DNA of 64,000 nt from Mikania micrantha (GCA_009363875.1 CM018682.1:66114031-66178030), one strand, 5' to 3'; counted from the stretch's first letter, positions 35,045-46,500 are shown. A program made the numbers and translations. The notes: generated by a model from the letters alone, not told the origin.

Positions 35045-35731
35045 ATGGCTTCATCATCAGTTCCTTATGTTATCATTGATGATTCCGAGGACGAGGAGCC
35101 GATAGTTCCGGCACCACCATCATCACCACCACCACCCATTCCATCACCTCCACCATATGAGATGGAGGACTCCGATCCAGAGGAGGATCCGGAGGAAGAC
35201 CCGGAGGAGGATCCGGAGGAGGATCCAGACGAGGATCCTGATGAGGATCCAGAGGAGGATCCAGAGGAGGATCCAGATGAGGATCCAGTTGAGGACCCGG
35301 ATGAGGATCCGGTGGAGGCACCATGGGTGAATACCCAGGGACTCTATGCTGCAGGACCATCTACACATCCACCACCCGTACTGGATGCTCCTGAGCCTAA
35401 GAGGCGAAGGACAGACGCGGAGGAGATCGCCAAGTTGCGTGAGGATCTGGATACGGCAGAAGACAAACTCATACAGAGATCTCAGGAGTTATGGGATGCC
35501 ATTGAGAGGCAGGATGAACTTGCCCATCTAGTTCATGACATGCGGGATGAGATGGTGAACATGATTGGTCGTTTAGAGGAGTCAGAGAACCGAGCCGAGA
35601 TCTTGGAGGGCAGGATTGAAGCTTTAGAGGATCTAGTAGTAGTTGAGAATGAGGAACAGGACGAGGATGAGGAGGAGGAACCAGCACCAGTTGCTGAGTC
35701 CGATCCTGAATCCACTGTTGAGGACGATTGA
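35045..35731 (+). CDS. D extra ORF: acidic, basic-patch, coiled-coil protein
   Basis: The 228-codon frame starts at 35045, 180 nt after the LTR. Layout: PYVIIDD motif (residues 7-13), Pro-rich 21-38, about a dozen EEDP/DEDP repeats (41-92), an NLS-like patch PKRRR (118-122), a heptad-rich coiled coil (about 126-198) and an acidic tail (201-228). G (58317) and A (5656) have the same ORF in the same place, with the N-terminal motif, basic patch and coiled coil kept although the rest diverges. No enzyme motif is present. How it is translated upstream of gag is unknown. A nuclear or chromatin-directed accessory role is inference from composition. Confidence 0.8.
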   Translation: MASSSVPYVIIDDSEDEEPIVPAPPSSPPPPIPSPPPYEMEDSDPEEDPEEDPEEDPEEDPDEDPDEDPEEDPEEDPDEDPVEDPDEDPVEAPWVNTQGLYAAGPSTHPPPVLDAPEPKRRRTDAEEIAKLREDLDTAEDKLIQRSQELWDAIERQDELAHLVHDMRDEMVNMIGRLEESENRAEILEGRIEALEDLVVVENEEQDEDEEEEPAPVAESDPESTVEDD

Positions 35732-35979
35732 TTTTCTTTCTTTTATTTCTGTTTTGTTTAAACTTATTAGGAACGGGTTGTGTTCCTACATTAGTAGTTT
35801 GAAATTTTGTATTTCATTTCAAAAGTATTGTACTCAAAGAAAATTTCTATTTATGGAAGAGTTATCTTTTATTTTCAACAACTGTGTTGATTATATTACA
35901 TGTTGTGTTTGTTGTTTTACTTACACATGTTACATTGGATTTTGACTTCGTGCTAACACTTCTTATAAATAGGAAACTA
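35732..35979 (+). other. Spacer between D extra ORF and gag
   Basis: 248 bp, T-rich, open in the gag frame from 35884. That upstream extension is hydrophobic and poorly matched in G, so gag is taken to start at 35980. Nothing else is seen. Confidence 0.6.
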
Positions 35980-38900
35980 ATGGCTGAAGGAAACGTACAT
36001 ATGACTGTTGCTGAGCTCAACGAGCTAATTAACAACAGAGTCGCAGAGGCTATTGCACAGTATGCACAGGCACACAACACAGGGCCACAGGGTCCAGCTG
36101 GGGGAGTGATTAACCCACAAGTCTGCACGTTCAAGATGTTCTTGGACTGCAAACCACACAACTTCAAGGGGTCGGAGGGGGCCATAGGACTTCTCCGATG
36201 GATTGAAAAGGCAGAGTCTGTGTTCGAGATGTGCAACTGCCCTGATGACAGCAAGGTGAAATTTGCTACTGGAACGTTGGAGGGTCCAGCACTGACTTGG
36301 TGGAACTCCAATGTTCAGACTTTGGGGTTGGGAGAAGCAAATGCGTTGACCTGGAACAACTTCAAAACTTTGCTACAAGAGGAGTATTGTCCTCGTAGTG
36401 AAATGCAGAAGTTAGAAGAAGAGTATTGGCACCTCAAGATGGAGGGGTCAAATATTGAGGAGTACACGACCAGATCGCATGAACTGGCCAGACTGCTACC
36501 ACACATGGCTACTCCAGCCAGTAAGTGGATTGAAAGATACATTGGAGGACTAGTGCCTCAGATTCAAGGGTTGGTGACTTCAGCAAATCCCACCACTATC
36601 CAACAAGCTGTTCGTCTAGCACATCAGCTTACTGACCAGGCAGTGTTACAGGGAACCCTGCCTAAGCGAACATCTGCTACCAAGGTAGGAGATCACAAGA
36701 GAAAGTGGGATAACAACTTCAAGGGTAACAACCAACAGCAGAACAGGAAGCAGGACTCAAACAAGTCCTATCACAATTCCAATAGCGGTCAGCAATCATC
36801 ATCATCGGGGGGCTATATTGGTAAGCACCCCAAGTGCAACAGGTGTGGTTACCATCATGCGGGTAACCAGTGTGACAGAGCTAAGTGCCAGAGGTGTGGC
36901 AAGATTGGGCACGCGGCTAAAGATTGTCGCGGAGAACTACAGAACCACAATAATAACCATAATAACAATCAGAACAACGCACAGAAGGGTTGTTTCGAGT
37001 GCGGCAAGATGGGGCATTTCAAGAAAGATTGCCCACAACTTAAGAAAGGCGGGGACAACAATGGTAATGGTAATGGAAGTGGCAACGGTAATGGCAATGG
37101 CACCAACAACAACAACAATAATAATAACAACAATAACGGTGCTAGAGGCAGGGCGTTTGTGATAGGAGGACGTCAAGCGCGGGAGGATCCCAACATTGTT
37201 ACGGGTACGTTCCTCTTAAATAATCACTATGCCTCTATGTTATTTGACACTGGTGCCGACCGGAGTTTTGTATCTAGTTCACTTGCTAAGTCACTAGATG
37301 TTAGTCCCACTGCCTTAGATAGTCCCTATACTGTGGAGTTAGCTGATGGTAAGTTGATTGTAGTAGAGAACATTTATAAGGGATGTATTCTTGATTTGAT
37401 GGGTCAAACATTAGAGATTGATCTGATGCCTATTACCTTAGGCAGTTTTGATGTAGTCATTGGCATGGACTGGTTGTCCAAAAACCAGGCTGAAATTATA
37501 TGCCATGAAAAGATTGTTCGCATACCTCTTCCGCAGGGAGAGACACTGTATGTACAAGGTGAGAAGATCAGTACGCCACTGCGTCTCATATCTTGTATGA
37601 AGGCACACAAGTGTCTACGTAAGGGTCATACGGCAGTTATAGCACTTATAACTGAAAAGCCGGTAGCTGAGAAGAAACTTGAAGATATACCTATAGTTTG
37701 TGAGTTTCCGGAGGTATTTCCAGAAGACTTGCCGGGATTACCGCCTGTGAGACAGGTGGAATTCCGAATCGATCTTACACCAGACGCAGCACCGATAGCT
37801 AGGGCGCCTTATCGACTTGCACCGTCAGAAATGCAAGAGTTATCCACACAATCGCAAGAATTGTTGGATAAGGGATTCATACGACCTAGTTTTTCACCAT
37901 GGGGAGCTCCAGTATTGTTTGTCAAGAAGAAGGACGGGACTTTTCGTATGTGTATCGATTACCGGGAATTGAACAAGGTTACTATCAAGAACCGGTATCC
38001 TTTACCCAGGATTGACGATCTGTTCGATCAGTTGCAAGGTTCGAGTTACTACTCGAAGATTGATCTCAGGTCGGGTTATCATCAACTAAGAGTTCAGGAG
38101 GAGGATATTCCGAAGACAGCATTCAGGACAAGATATGGCCATTATGAGTTCTTGGTCATGCCATTTGGGTTGACAAACGCTCCAGCTGTATTCATGGATC
38201 TCATGAATCGTGTTTGTAAACCTTACCTTGATAAGTTTGTCATTGTTTTCATCGATGACATTCTCATCTATTCAAAGTCTGAGGAGGAACACGCTGAACA
38301 TCTTCGATTACTGTTAGAGCTATTGAAGCAAGAACAGCTGTACGCTAAGTTCTCGAAATGTGATTTCTGGATGCGAGAAGTACAGTTCTTGGGTCATATA
38401 GTTAATGAAAAGGGTATACATGTTGATCCAGCGAAGATTGAAGCGATTAAGAATTGGGAAGCGCCAAAGACCCCTACCGAGGTACGACAATTCCTTGGTT
38501 TGGCGGGTTATTATCGACGATTCATTGAGGGTTTCTCAAAGATCGCTCAACCACTTACAGCTCTTACGCACAAAGGAACAAAGTATAACTGGACGGATAA
38601 ACAAGAAGCTGCATTCCAGTTATTGAAACAGAAGCTTTGCAGCGCACCGATTCTGTCCTTACCGGAAGGAACGGAAGACTTTGCGGTGTATTGTGACGCA
38701 TCTGGACAGGGTTTGGGATGTGTGTTGATGCAACGGGATAAAGTGATCGCTTATGCTTCCAGACAACTACGAACACATGAAAAGAATTACACCACTCATG
38801 ACTTAGAGTTAGGAGCAGTGGTTTTTGCTTTGAAGATTTGGAGGCATTACTTGTATGGAACTAAGTGTACTATTTATACTGATCATAAGAGTTTGCAACA

Positions 38901-40539
38901 TATCTTTGATCAGAAGGAGCTTAATATGAGGCAACGACGATGGGTTGAGTTGTTGAACGATTATGAGTGTGCGATTAAGTATCACCCGGGAAAGGCTAAT
39001 GTCGTAGCCGATGCTTTGAGCAGAAAAGATACAACGGGAACAAGACGGGTTCGTGCACTTATGATGACAATACATACTGATTTACCTGACAAGGTACACA
39101 GTGCTCAAATTGAGGCTTTGAAAACGGAAAATTTAGTACCGGAATCTTTACGAGGAATGGAAGAACTATTGAATGTTAAATCTGATGGAATTCGTTATTT
39201 CATTGATCGAATGTGGATACCTTTATATGGAGGTTTAAGGGAACTCGTGATGGACGAAGCACACAAGTCTAGATATTCAGTCCATCCGGGATCAGACAAG
39301 ATGTATCATGATTTGAAGGCACTGTATTGGTGGCCTCATATGAAAGCTGATATTGCTAAGTACGTTAGCAAATGTTTGACTTGTTCGAAAGTCAAAGTTG
39401 AATATCAGAAGCCATCTGGTTTACTGCAACAACCAGAGATACCGATGTGGAAGTGGGAACAGATTTCGATGGATTTTATTACTAAGTTACCCCGTACACC
39501 AAGTGGTTGTGATACGATATGGGTAATTGTCGATCGATTAACGAAATCTGCACACTTCTTAGCAATCAAAGAAACTGATAAGATGGAGAAACTGACTCGC
39601 ATTTACATCAAGGAAGTAGTAGCACGGCATGGTGTGCCAATATCTATCATATCAGATCGGGATGCCCGGTTTACTTCTAATTTTTGGAAATCTCTTCATA
39701 AGTCATTGGGGACTCGCTTGGATATGAGTACCGCTTATCACCCACAGACCGATGGTCAAAGTGAACGAACGATTCAAACGCTCGAGGATATGTTACGAGC
39801 TTGTGTAATTGACTTTGGTGAAAGCTGGGAGAATCATTTACCGTTGGTGGAATTCTCTTACAACAATAGTTATCATACAAGCATTCAAGCAGCACCGTTT
39901 GAAGCTTTGTATGGCCGCAAATGTCGTTCACCAGTTTGCTGGGCTGAAATTGGTGACAGTCAGTTAACAGGTCCTGAAATGGTGCACGAGACAACAGAGA
40001 AGATAGTTCAAATCCGGAATCGTATGGCAGCGGCTCGGGATCGACAGAAGAGTTATGCAGACAAACGTCGCAAGCCGTTGGAATTTCAAGTAGGAGACCG
40101 AGTTCTTCTAAAGGTATCACCTTGGAAAGGTGTGATACGATTCGGCAAGCGCGGCAAGCTTAGTCCACGTTACGTAGGACCTTTTGAGATTCTGAAAAGG
40201 ATTGGTCCGGTTGCGTACCAACTCAAACTACCGGATGAACTCAGTGGAGTTCATGATGTGTTTCATGTGTCGAATTTAAAGAAATGTCTTTGTGATGAGA
40301 CATTGATTGTACCGTTGGAAGAAATACAAGTAGATGAACAACTGCGATTCATTGAAGAACCAGCGGAAATCATGGACCGAGAGGTCAAACAATTGAAGCA
40401 AAGCAAAATTCCGATAGTCAAAGTCCGATGGAATTCAAGACGGGGTCCTGAATTCACATGGGAACGAGAAGATCAAATGATGAAGAAATATCCTCATCTA
40501 TTCAAAACAGCTACTGCTAACACGGAGAGCGCACGTTAA
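35980..40539 (+). CDS. D Gag-Pol polyprotein (intact)
   Basis: One frame of 1519 codons. The start [13 protein letters not shown] aligns with G. Gag: capsid block [18 protein letters not shown] and ALTWWNS (about 100-110), zinc-knuckle cysteines at about 285-350 including canonical [14 protein letters not shown] and [14 protein letters not shown], then an Asn/Gly-rich tract. Protease [11 protein letters not shown] is at about 420. RT starts near 609, with FIDDILIYS at about 755-764. RNase H carries CDASGQG (about 904), TDHKSL and ADALSRK. IN has [12 protein letters not shown] and a DD35E triad (IVDRL, ISDRD, GQSER, about 1184-1262), then [10 protein letters not shown] and the tail [13 protein letters not shown]...PIVKVRW...YPHLF. 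No stop or frameshift separates gag and pol, so mature proteins must come from protease cleavage. All catalytic residues I checked are present. Confidence 0.96.
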   Translation: MAEGNVHMTVAELNELINNRVAEAIAQYAQAHNTGPQGPAGGVINPQVCTFKMFLDCKPHNFKGSEGAIGLLRWIEKAESVFEMCNCPDDSKVKFATGTLEGPALTWWNSNVQTLGLGEANALTWNNFKTLLQEEYCPRSEMQKLEEEYWHLKMEGSNIEEYTTRSHELARLLPHMATPASKWIERYIGGLVPQIQGLVTSANPTTIQQAVRLAHQLTDQAVLQGTLPKRTSATKVGDHKRKWDNNFKGNNQQQNRKQDSNKSYHNSNSGQQSSSSGGYIGKHPKCNRCGYHHAGNQCDRAKCQRCGKIGHAAKDCRGELQNHNNNHNNNQNNAQKGCFECGKMGHFKKDCPQLKKGGDNNGNGNGSGNGNGNGTNNNNNNNNNNNGARGRAFVIGGRQAREDPNIVTGTFLLNNHYASMLFDTGADRSFVSSSLAKSLDVSPTALDSPYTVELADGKLIVVENIYKGCILDLMGQTLEIDLMPITLGSFDVVIGMDWLSKNQAEIICHEKIVRIPLPQGETLYVQGEKISTPLRLISCMKAHKCLRKGHTAVIALITEKPVAEKKLEDIPIVCEFPEVFPEDLPGLPPVRQVEFRIDLTPDAAPIARAPYRLAPSEMQELSTQSQELLDKGFIRPSFSPWGAPVLFVKKKDGTFRMCIDYRELNKVTIKNRYPLPRIDDLFDQLQGSSYYSKIDLRSGYHQLRVQEEDIPKTAFRTRYGHYEFLVMPFGLTNAPAVFMDLMNRVCKPYLDKFVIVFIDDILIYSKSEEEHAEHLRLLLELLKQEQLYAKFSKCDFWMREVQFLGHIVNEKGIHVDPAKIEAIKNWEAPKTPTEVRQFLGLAGYYRRFIEGFSKIAQPLTALTHKGTKYNWTDKQEAAFQLLKQKLCSAPILSLPEGTEDFAVYCDASGQGLGCVLMQRDKVIAYASRQLRTHEKNYTTHDLELGAVVFALKIWRHYLYGTKCTIYTDHKSLQHIFDQKELNMRQRRWVELLNDYECAIKYHPGKANVVADALSRKDTTGTRRVRALMMTIHTDLPDKVHSAQIEALKTENLVPESLRGMEELLNVKSDGIRYFIDRMWIPLYGGLRELVMDEAHKSRYSVHPGSDKMYHDLKALYWWPHMKADIAKYVSKCLTCSKVKVEYQKPSGLLQQPEIPMWKWEQISMDFITKLPRTPSGCDTIWVIVDRLTKSAHFLAIKETDKMEKLTRIYIKEVVARHGVPISIISDRDARFTSNFWKSLHKSLGTRLDMSTAYHPQTDGQSERTIQTLEDMLRACVIDFGESWENHLPLVEFSYNNSYHTSIQAAPFEALYGRKCRSPVCWAEIGDSQLTGPEMVHETTEKIVQIRNRMAAARDRQKSYADKRRKPLEFQVGDRVLLKVSPWKGVIRFGKRGKLSPRYVGPFEILKRIGPVAYQLKLPDELSGVHDVFHVSNLKKCLCDETLIVPLEEIQVDEQLRFIEEPAEIMDREVKQLKQSKIPIVKVRWNSRRGPEFTWEREDQMMKKYPHLFKTATANTESAR

Positions 40540-40575
40540 ATTTCGGGACGAAATTTCCTTCAACAAGGGGATGAC
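40538..40575 (+). promoter_or_regulatory. D palindrome and first polypurine tract
   Basis: AAATTTCGGGACGAAATTT (40538-40556) overlaps the gag-pol stop; then CCTTCAACAAGGGGATGACG. This is where a PPT is expected, yet the LTR starts only 530 bp later. Confidence 0.8.
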
Positions 40576-41065
40576 GTGATGCTTTCACACATCAACACTG
40601 CAAATTTCAAACTGTAAGCACAAACGTTTTATTTATTCAATTGATTTTGTTACAGATATTTGTGCTACATCACATTTTATATGTTTTATGTGCTACATTT
40701 CATATGTTACATGTTATGGTAGTACATACACGATTGGTTACATACATTTTGCTATGTGCGGGGTTGCATAGTACATTGGTTACATACACTTTGCTATGTG
40801 CGGGGTTGCATAGTACAAACAGTTTCAGACACTCACTATGTGTGAGGTTACACAACACAGTATGATCACACACAAACAGTCACAGTTAGGTGAACTAACT
40901 AGTGTACACGCAAAACAGTTACATTGAACGATCACAATTGAGTTGTGATGTTGCAAGCATTAGACTTTGTGTGTGAGTACACACAAGCACACAGAATGAT
41001 CAAATCACACTAACACGTACGATTTAAACTCGTAAGTAGTTTCCTAACTACTCTTAACACTTGCT
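40576..41065 (+). other. Spacer between the two D PPT-like sites
   Basis: Non-coding. It has a 42-bp unit (ATTGGTTACATACA...GCTATGTGCGGGGTTGCATA) at 40733-40774 and 40775-40816, and a diverged third copy after. CTATG...CATAG can pair within each. G has a matching spacer from 63690. Confidence 0.8.
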
Positions 41066-41102
41066 AATTTTCGGGACGAAAATTCCTTCAACAAGGGGAT
41101 GA
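41066..41102 (+). promoter_or_regulatory. D palindrome and second polypurine tract
   Basis: AATTTTCGGGACGAAAATT (41066-41084), then CCTTCAACAAGGGGATGA, abuts the 3' LTR at 41103 and is probably the functional PPT. Confidence 0.88.
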
Positions 41103-44100
41103 TGTGACAATCCGACTTTTCACACTAACCTTGTTAACGGGAGTTGGTGCTATCACAGGCCCAACAAGGCCAATCAAGGCCCAATAAGACCACTGAAGGT
41201 CCAACAGGCCCAACAAGGCCAATCAAGGCCCAATAATGCCAATGAAGGCCCAACAAGGCCAATGAAGGCCCAGTAAAACCAAAGAAGATCCAGTAAGGTC
41301 AAGGAAGACTCAACAAGATCAATTAGGCCCAACCTAGTCAATGTAGGCCCAATAAGCCAAGAGAGGCCTAGTAAGGCCCAATAAGGGACAAGTGAGGCCC
41401 AATGGGAACAAAGTAGGCCCAGGGAAGATTAAGGTAGGCCCAGGAAGGCCCAGTGAGGCCCAATTGTAATTGAGAAGCTCAATTGAGTAAATTTAATCTA
41501 ACCATGAGCTAAATGATCCAATTAATGAAAATTAGGAATTTTCGGTTTAACTTTATTAACCGAAATGTTAAGTTATTGATCAAGAATGATTTCTAAGGGT
41601 TGAATTAAGTGAAATAAGTCTAAAATACTTAGATTATAGGATTTTAATTTGTATATGATGGGAAGGATCAATTTTGACTTTCTTAAAGTCAAAATTCGGA
41701 ATAAAAGGAGTGATCAATTGCAATTAAACCCGAAATTATTCATGAATCGATTTGTAACTGATGATTTAACATTCTTAATCATCATATTGATGATTATCAT
41801 CAATACTTAACAGTTACATTTGGATCTAATGTCGAATTTAAGTCAAAGGAAGTCTCAAAGATGAAACCGATGCTACTCATTACTCGAATTCACATCATTC
41901 GGCTTTATTATATCAAATTGAAGTTTCATACTCTTTAATCGGCACTCTTAGCATCTTTTACACATCACAATTGAGAACATTTGTTTCGGGATTGAAGAAT
42001 TCGATTAAGCTCGGCCGAAACACAAGCTTATTGTCGTTCTATATCAATTCGAAGATAATTCAGGTAACTATCATTATCTAAACGTTCTTTCTAACATTTC
42101 TAAGTAAATCCCTAACCTAATTGAGTCTGAAGATCACGAATTTTAAATGATCGAATTCTAGGGTTCGTAGTATGGGACGATTTGGGGATTTCGTATCAAA
42201 CGAATTTGATAATTAAATTAATATGTGTAGGGAGTTTCTGAATATGCCGATTGAGAATAAACCTGCATTGAATTCGTTTAAAATCATCGAATTGCTAAAG
42301 TTCTAGTTCTAGGGTTCTTGATAAAAGCTAAATTGGGGGTTTCGATTCTAAAGAGTTTAAAAATATAATTAATGTATATAGGTAGTTTCAGAGTGTACCG
42401 ATTAAGGTTAATGACAAGTCAATTTCATCATGTAACTACGAATTATAAGAGATTGAATTCTAGGGTGTTTGAGCAAAACGGTTTTGGGAAATTCTATATA
42501 AACGAGTTCAAGAGTTAAATTGATTCCTATATTTAGATTCAGAATGTTCCGATGGAGGTTAAGCACAGGATAATTTTATCAAATTATAATGAATTTAACA
42601 TGTTTGAATGATGGTGTAGACTAACCATATTCGGAATTAGACAAATCGCGAATTGGGATTTTATGTTGATCCATAATCAGATTAAAGTCGATATTAGACT
42701 CGTTTAAATCCTGGGAATATTAACCCTAAGGTTTAAGAATCGATTGTGTGGAAATGGTGGGTCAATCGGGTATGAATTGCTTCGGCTATAGGAAGACAAA
42801 GGAGAGCCGGCCCATTTGTGTTTAAAACCATTTGGGATTGGATCTGTTAACAAAAGCTTTAATAGATCGACTGGTAGTGGTTGGGTGTGTGGACTGGTAG
42901 GTCGAGGGTTCGAACCCTGACCTGGCCGGTTTTTGAGAATTAAAACCATTTTGGTTTTTATATTGTAATTCACCCGTTCTAACTCCGTTTTAATCCGTTC
43001 AAGTTGCGTTGGAACCGTAACGAGAATACGAACGTGTTGGAATGATAAAATTCATATTTTAGTCCGAACACGAAATCGCGTATAATTACGTTTAATTAAA
43101 TAAAATCAAATGTGATTTTATTTAAACGATTTCAAAAGCACGCGTACTTCCGTATGCCTAATTCTCACACTTTAACATACGTATGTTGATACGTATGTGA
43201 TTTCAAGCACAGAACGACAATCCGAATAACTTTAAGTTATTGTTTAAATCACAGATTCTTCGTAGAGGATTTCTACGCAACTTCACACGTATTTGATCAT
43301 TCTGCGATTATCAAAGGTGCGTACACGGCCCCTTTCTTATTTTAAACTGTTTTGGGGGAGAAAACATGTGCAACAAACTGATTTTAGATACATATCACTT
43401 GCATGAGTTATCTGTTTACATTATGTGAAAACATATCAACTTGAAAGTCCTTACACACCTCGAACCGTTTAGTTTGCTGTAATGCAAAGCGTGGTAGTTG
43501 GAAATAGATCTATTAGGTTTGACAAACCTCACCTGGTAGATGGGATCTACGCAGGTGTTTGACTGACCAAACACACATTTACTATTGTTGTGATAGACAA
43601 TAGTGGCAAGGCGAAAACATGCTATAGCACGGCAACTAGTCAGCTTCGGTGTCGAACACGTATGTAAATAGTTATATGACTAGCTATCATGACTGTGCAA
43701 TTGTGATTATGTTATCTACAACTTGTTATTCAAACTGATGTTTTGAACACTATGATTACTTAAAACCTGTGTTATGCACCAACCTTTGTGTTGACTTGAT
43801 TTGCATGTTTTCTCAGGACGCTAAGGCGCGCGTAACAGCTGGCATGGACTAGGAAGATAGAGTCTCATGCATTTCTTTCACTTTGATTATTTAAATCTGA
43901 ATATTTTAGTACCTGAATTGTAATGTTTGATTTACAACTGTTTATGGTTTTTAAACGCTTCCGCATTTTTTGTAAACTCTGGTTATTATGTTTGTTTTAA
44001 AGACCAACGTATGTTTTTGAAATTCATATAGAGGTCTTCGCTATGTCTAATGATCTGAGATCCTGGTTTGTCACGTTCCCAAACGGTATGATTCCGTTAG

Positions 44101-44120
44101 TTGAAATTGGGGGTGTGACA
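41103..44120 (+). mobile_element. D 3' LTR (3018 bp)
   Basis: Same length as the 5' LTR, offset 9259 bp throughout, with about three substitutions seen and no indels. Confidence 0.97.
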
Positions 44121-44125
44121 TCTTT
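44121..44125. repeat. Target site duplication of D, right copy
   Basis: TCTTT, matching 31839-31843. Confidence 0.95.
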
Positions 44126-44917
44126 CTTCATTCCCGGCAACCAATAAAATCCCCTTAAGTAATGTCTCCACATCTTAAGTGCGAATACCACTGCTCCTAG
44201 TTCTTAATCATGAGTAGTGTAGTTCTTCTCTCGAATCTTTAACTGTCTTGATGCGTACGCGATAACTTTGTCTCGTTGCATCGATACACAACCAAGTCCC
44301 TGATGGGAGGCATCACAGTATACTACAAAGTCATCACAGTCTTCTGGGAGAGATAAGATTGGAGCATCACATAACTTCTGCTTCAATGTTTGGAAAGCAT
44401 CTTTTTGTTTCTGCTCCCAAACAAATGGCTCGCTTTTCTGAGTTAACTTGGTAAGAGGCAGAGCTATCTTAGAAAAGTTTGAGATAAACCTTCTATAATA
44501 ACCTGCTAATTCCAGAAAAGACCGTATCTCCGTCGATGTCTTCGGAGTATCCCAGTTCTTAATTGCTTCAATCTTGGCAGGATCTACATGTATTCCTTCA
44601 CTGTTGACTACATGACCCAAAAATTGAACTTCTCTTAGCCAAAATTCATACTTAGAGAATTTAGCATAGAGTTTCTCTTCTTTCAACAGCCCCAAGATCT
44701 TCCTGAGATGTTGCTCGTGTTCTGCCCTGCTCTTAGAAAAAATCAGTATGTCATCAATAAAGACAATGACAAATTGATCCAAATACGGCTTGCACACTCT
44801 GTTCATGAGGTGCATGAAAACTGTTGGTGCATTCGTCAATCCGAAAGGCATCACCATAAACTCGTAATGCCCATATCTGGTTCGTAACGCCGTCTTCGGT
44901 ATATCTTCGTCTTGAAC
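44126..44917 (-). pseudogene. C RT and RNase H (fragment, fused to IN by deletion)
   Basis: Minus strand from 44917: [35 protein letters not shown], the RT motif FIDDILIFS, the connection region [15 protein letters not shown], and RNase [15 protein letters not shown] at 44204-44206 interrupts TTHD*ELGAVVF. RNase H then breaks at WRHYL and joins in frame to GFYWLPGMKK of IN, so about 600 bp (the rest of RNase H, the linker and the start of IN) are missing. RT itself lacks everything before VQDED. Confidence 0.9.
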
Positions 44918-45006
44918 TTGGTACCGGCCAAGCCAACTGAAAGGGCTTGTTCTGAGTGTGGAGCGGTTGGTCACCTCAGGAACAAATGTCCCATGCTCAA
45001 CAAAAA
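44918..45006 (+). pseudogene. Scrap of B3 gag: CCHC zinc knuckle
   Basis: Plus strand reads [20 protein letters not shown] then CPMLNKN, a perfect C-x2-C-x4-H-x4-C knuckle like CYNCGVEGHFRNQC of B. It lies between the truncated 5' side of C and the exact 3' LTR end of E, both on the other strand. Its position between B3 gag (26646) and B3 protease (50128) fits B3. It shows that C and E are separate insertions. Confidence 0.85.
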
Positions 45007-45504
45007 TGTCACACCCCGAGCCGGCGGGATGGATCGACTTCCCGTCGGGCGGAAGGTTCTCGGGGCGCGATATCGTGAGTGGTAATCGTGATGATCAGAT
45101 TGTTTACATAGCATCAACATTGAGAATAATTAAAGCGCAATAAAGCATTAAACTAGGATTACAAAGTTCAATTACAATATCAACGTTTGATAATTTAACT
45201 AAGTAAACCTATCAAAAGAATCAATTGTTTCTATCTTGTATCTGTACAAGATATCAAAAGTGACTCGCATTAATAACAAAATACATGCTTTCCAAAAGTC
45301 TACTAGGTCTTCTAACTGGGCATCCTAGCATGCAATCCTGAGCCTTAGCTTACTCCTGTATGTCACCTGAGAAAACATGTAAGAAAACAAAGTCAACACA
45401 ATGGTTGGTGAGTTCATATAGTTTAATAGTTGAAAAAAAATAGCTTTAGCAAACCTCTTTTGATAACAACCTTAACCTCATTAACATCACATGTAATATC
45501 CAAA

Positions 45505-45585
45505 TCGGTATGCTTATATATAGGGCATACGAAAGGGTGGAGCCTACAACCCGCCCAGACGCCATCCCACCACATACTAATCCAC
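45505..45585 (-). repeat. Hairpin cassette copy 7 (E LTR)
   Basis: Sense core GTGGTGGGATGGCGTCTGGG...CGTATGCCCTATATATAAGC; arms ATTAGTATG and CATACCGAT pair except at one position. Confidence 0.65.
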
Positions 45586-45699
45586 ATATGACACTGTTGA
45601 TAATGATAATTAAGCGTTTTATCTACAACCCAAATTCCGTCTACATCATAGCTTTTGCATACTGTTAAAAGTTTACAAGTTTATAGCATTCACGTAGAT

Positions 45700-46500
45700 T
45701 AGCTTTAAAGTATATTGTACAAGGATAATAGTTTCACAAATCATAGTTTAGCTTTCACCAATCTCATGCATGGGTACAAGCTTTGCTCTAGCATAGTTTA
45801 GCATTTACGTAGCCCACGACTAGATACAAGATTTGCTCTAGCATAGTTTAGCCATTACGTATATCATGAATTGATGTTAGCTTAGCATCAGAATTGTTTA
45901 GCGTTTACGTATCTCATATATGTAGATACTAGCCTTGCTCTAGCATAGTTTGGCATTTACGTATCTCATATATAGACACAAGCTGTGCACACCCATAGTT
46001 TAGCATTCACATATCTCATATATGCAGATACAAGCCTTGCTCTAGCATAGTTTGGCATTTACGTATGTCATATATAGATAAAAGCTTTGCATTCGCATAG
46101 TTTAGCTTACACGTATCTCATGCATAGATACCAGCTTGCAATAGCATAGTTTGGCATTTACGTATCTCATGCATAGATACAAGCTTAGCATTCAGCACAT
46201 AATCATAGTTTGTAGCATGTAGCATCTAGTATTAGCATATAGTTTGAGCATATAGTCTGTAGCATTAGCATTGTGCATATAGTTTAAGCATAGAGTTTAT
46301 AGCATTAGCATTAGCATTGAGCATATAGTTTAAGCATAGAGTTTATAGCCTTAGCATTGAGCATATAGTTTACGCATAGGGTTTATAGCCTTAGCATTGA
46401 GCATATAGTTTAAGCATAGAGTTTATAGCATTAGCATTGAGCAAATAGTTTAAGCATAGGGTTTATAGCATTAGCATTTAAGTTTAAGTCTTAGTCTCTA
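45700..46500. repeat. Tandem arrays in E LTR
   Basis: First, loose 55-65 bp units (GCATAGTTTAGCATTTACGT, ATCTCATATATAGATACAAG) to about 46200. Then shorter units of about 40 bp (AGCATATAGTTTAAGCATAG, AGTTTATAGCATTAGCATTG) to 46480. Confidence 0.75.

Larger units (their letters stand above)
31844..44120 (+). mobile_element. Ty3/gypsy chromovirus D, intact and young
   Basis: 12,277 bp with matching 3018-bp LTRs, PBS, an extra ORF, one uninterrupted gag-pol frame, two PPT-like sites and TCTTT target duplications. By eye the LTRs differ at three places (32431/41690 C/G; 32528/41787 A/G; 34716/43975 A/T), which means a very recent insertion. All parts needed for mobility seem present. Confidence 0.97.
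26647..44917 (-). mobile_element. Ty3/gypsy chromovirus C, 5'-deleted, split by D
   Basis: On the minus strand: 3' LTR 26647-30618, PPT, IN 30653-31843, then (after D) a short IN piece, RNase H and RT at 44126-44917. It stops in RT; gag, PR, PBS and 5' LTR are gone. The 3' LTR end abuts B3 gag exactly. Confidence 0.9.

Noticed and set aside
35884..35979. Upstream start of D gag-pol at 35884
   Set aside because: The 32 extra residues are hydrophobic and barely matched in G, where the shared block begins at the MA(E/G) start.
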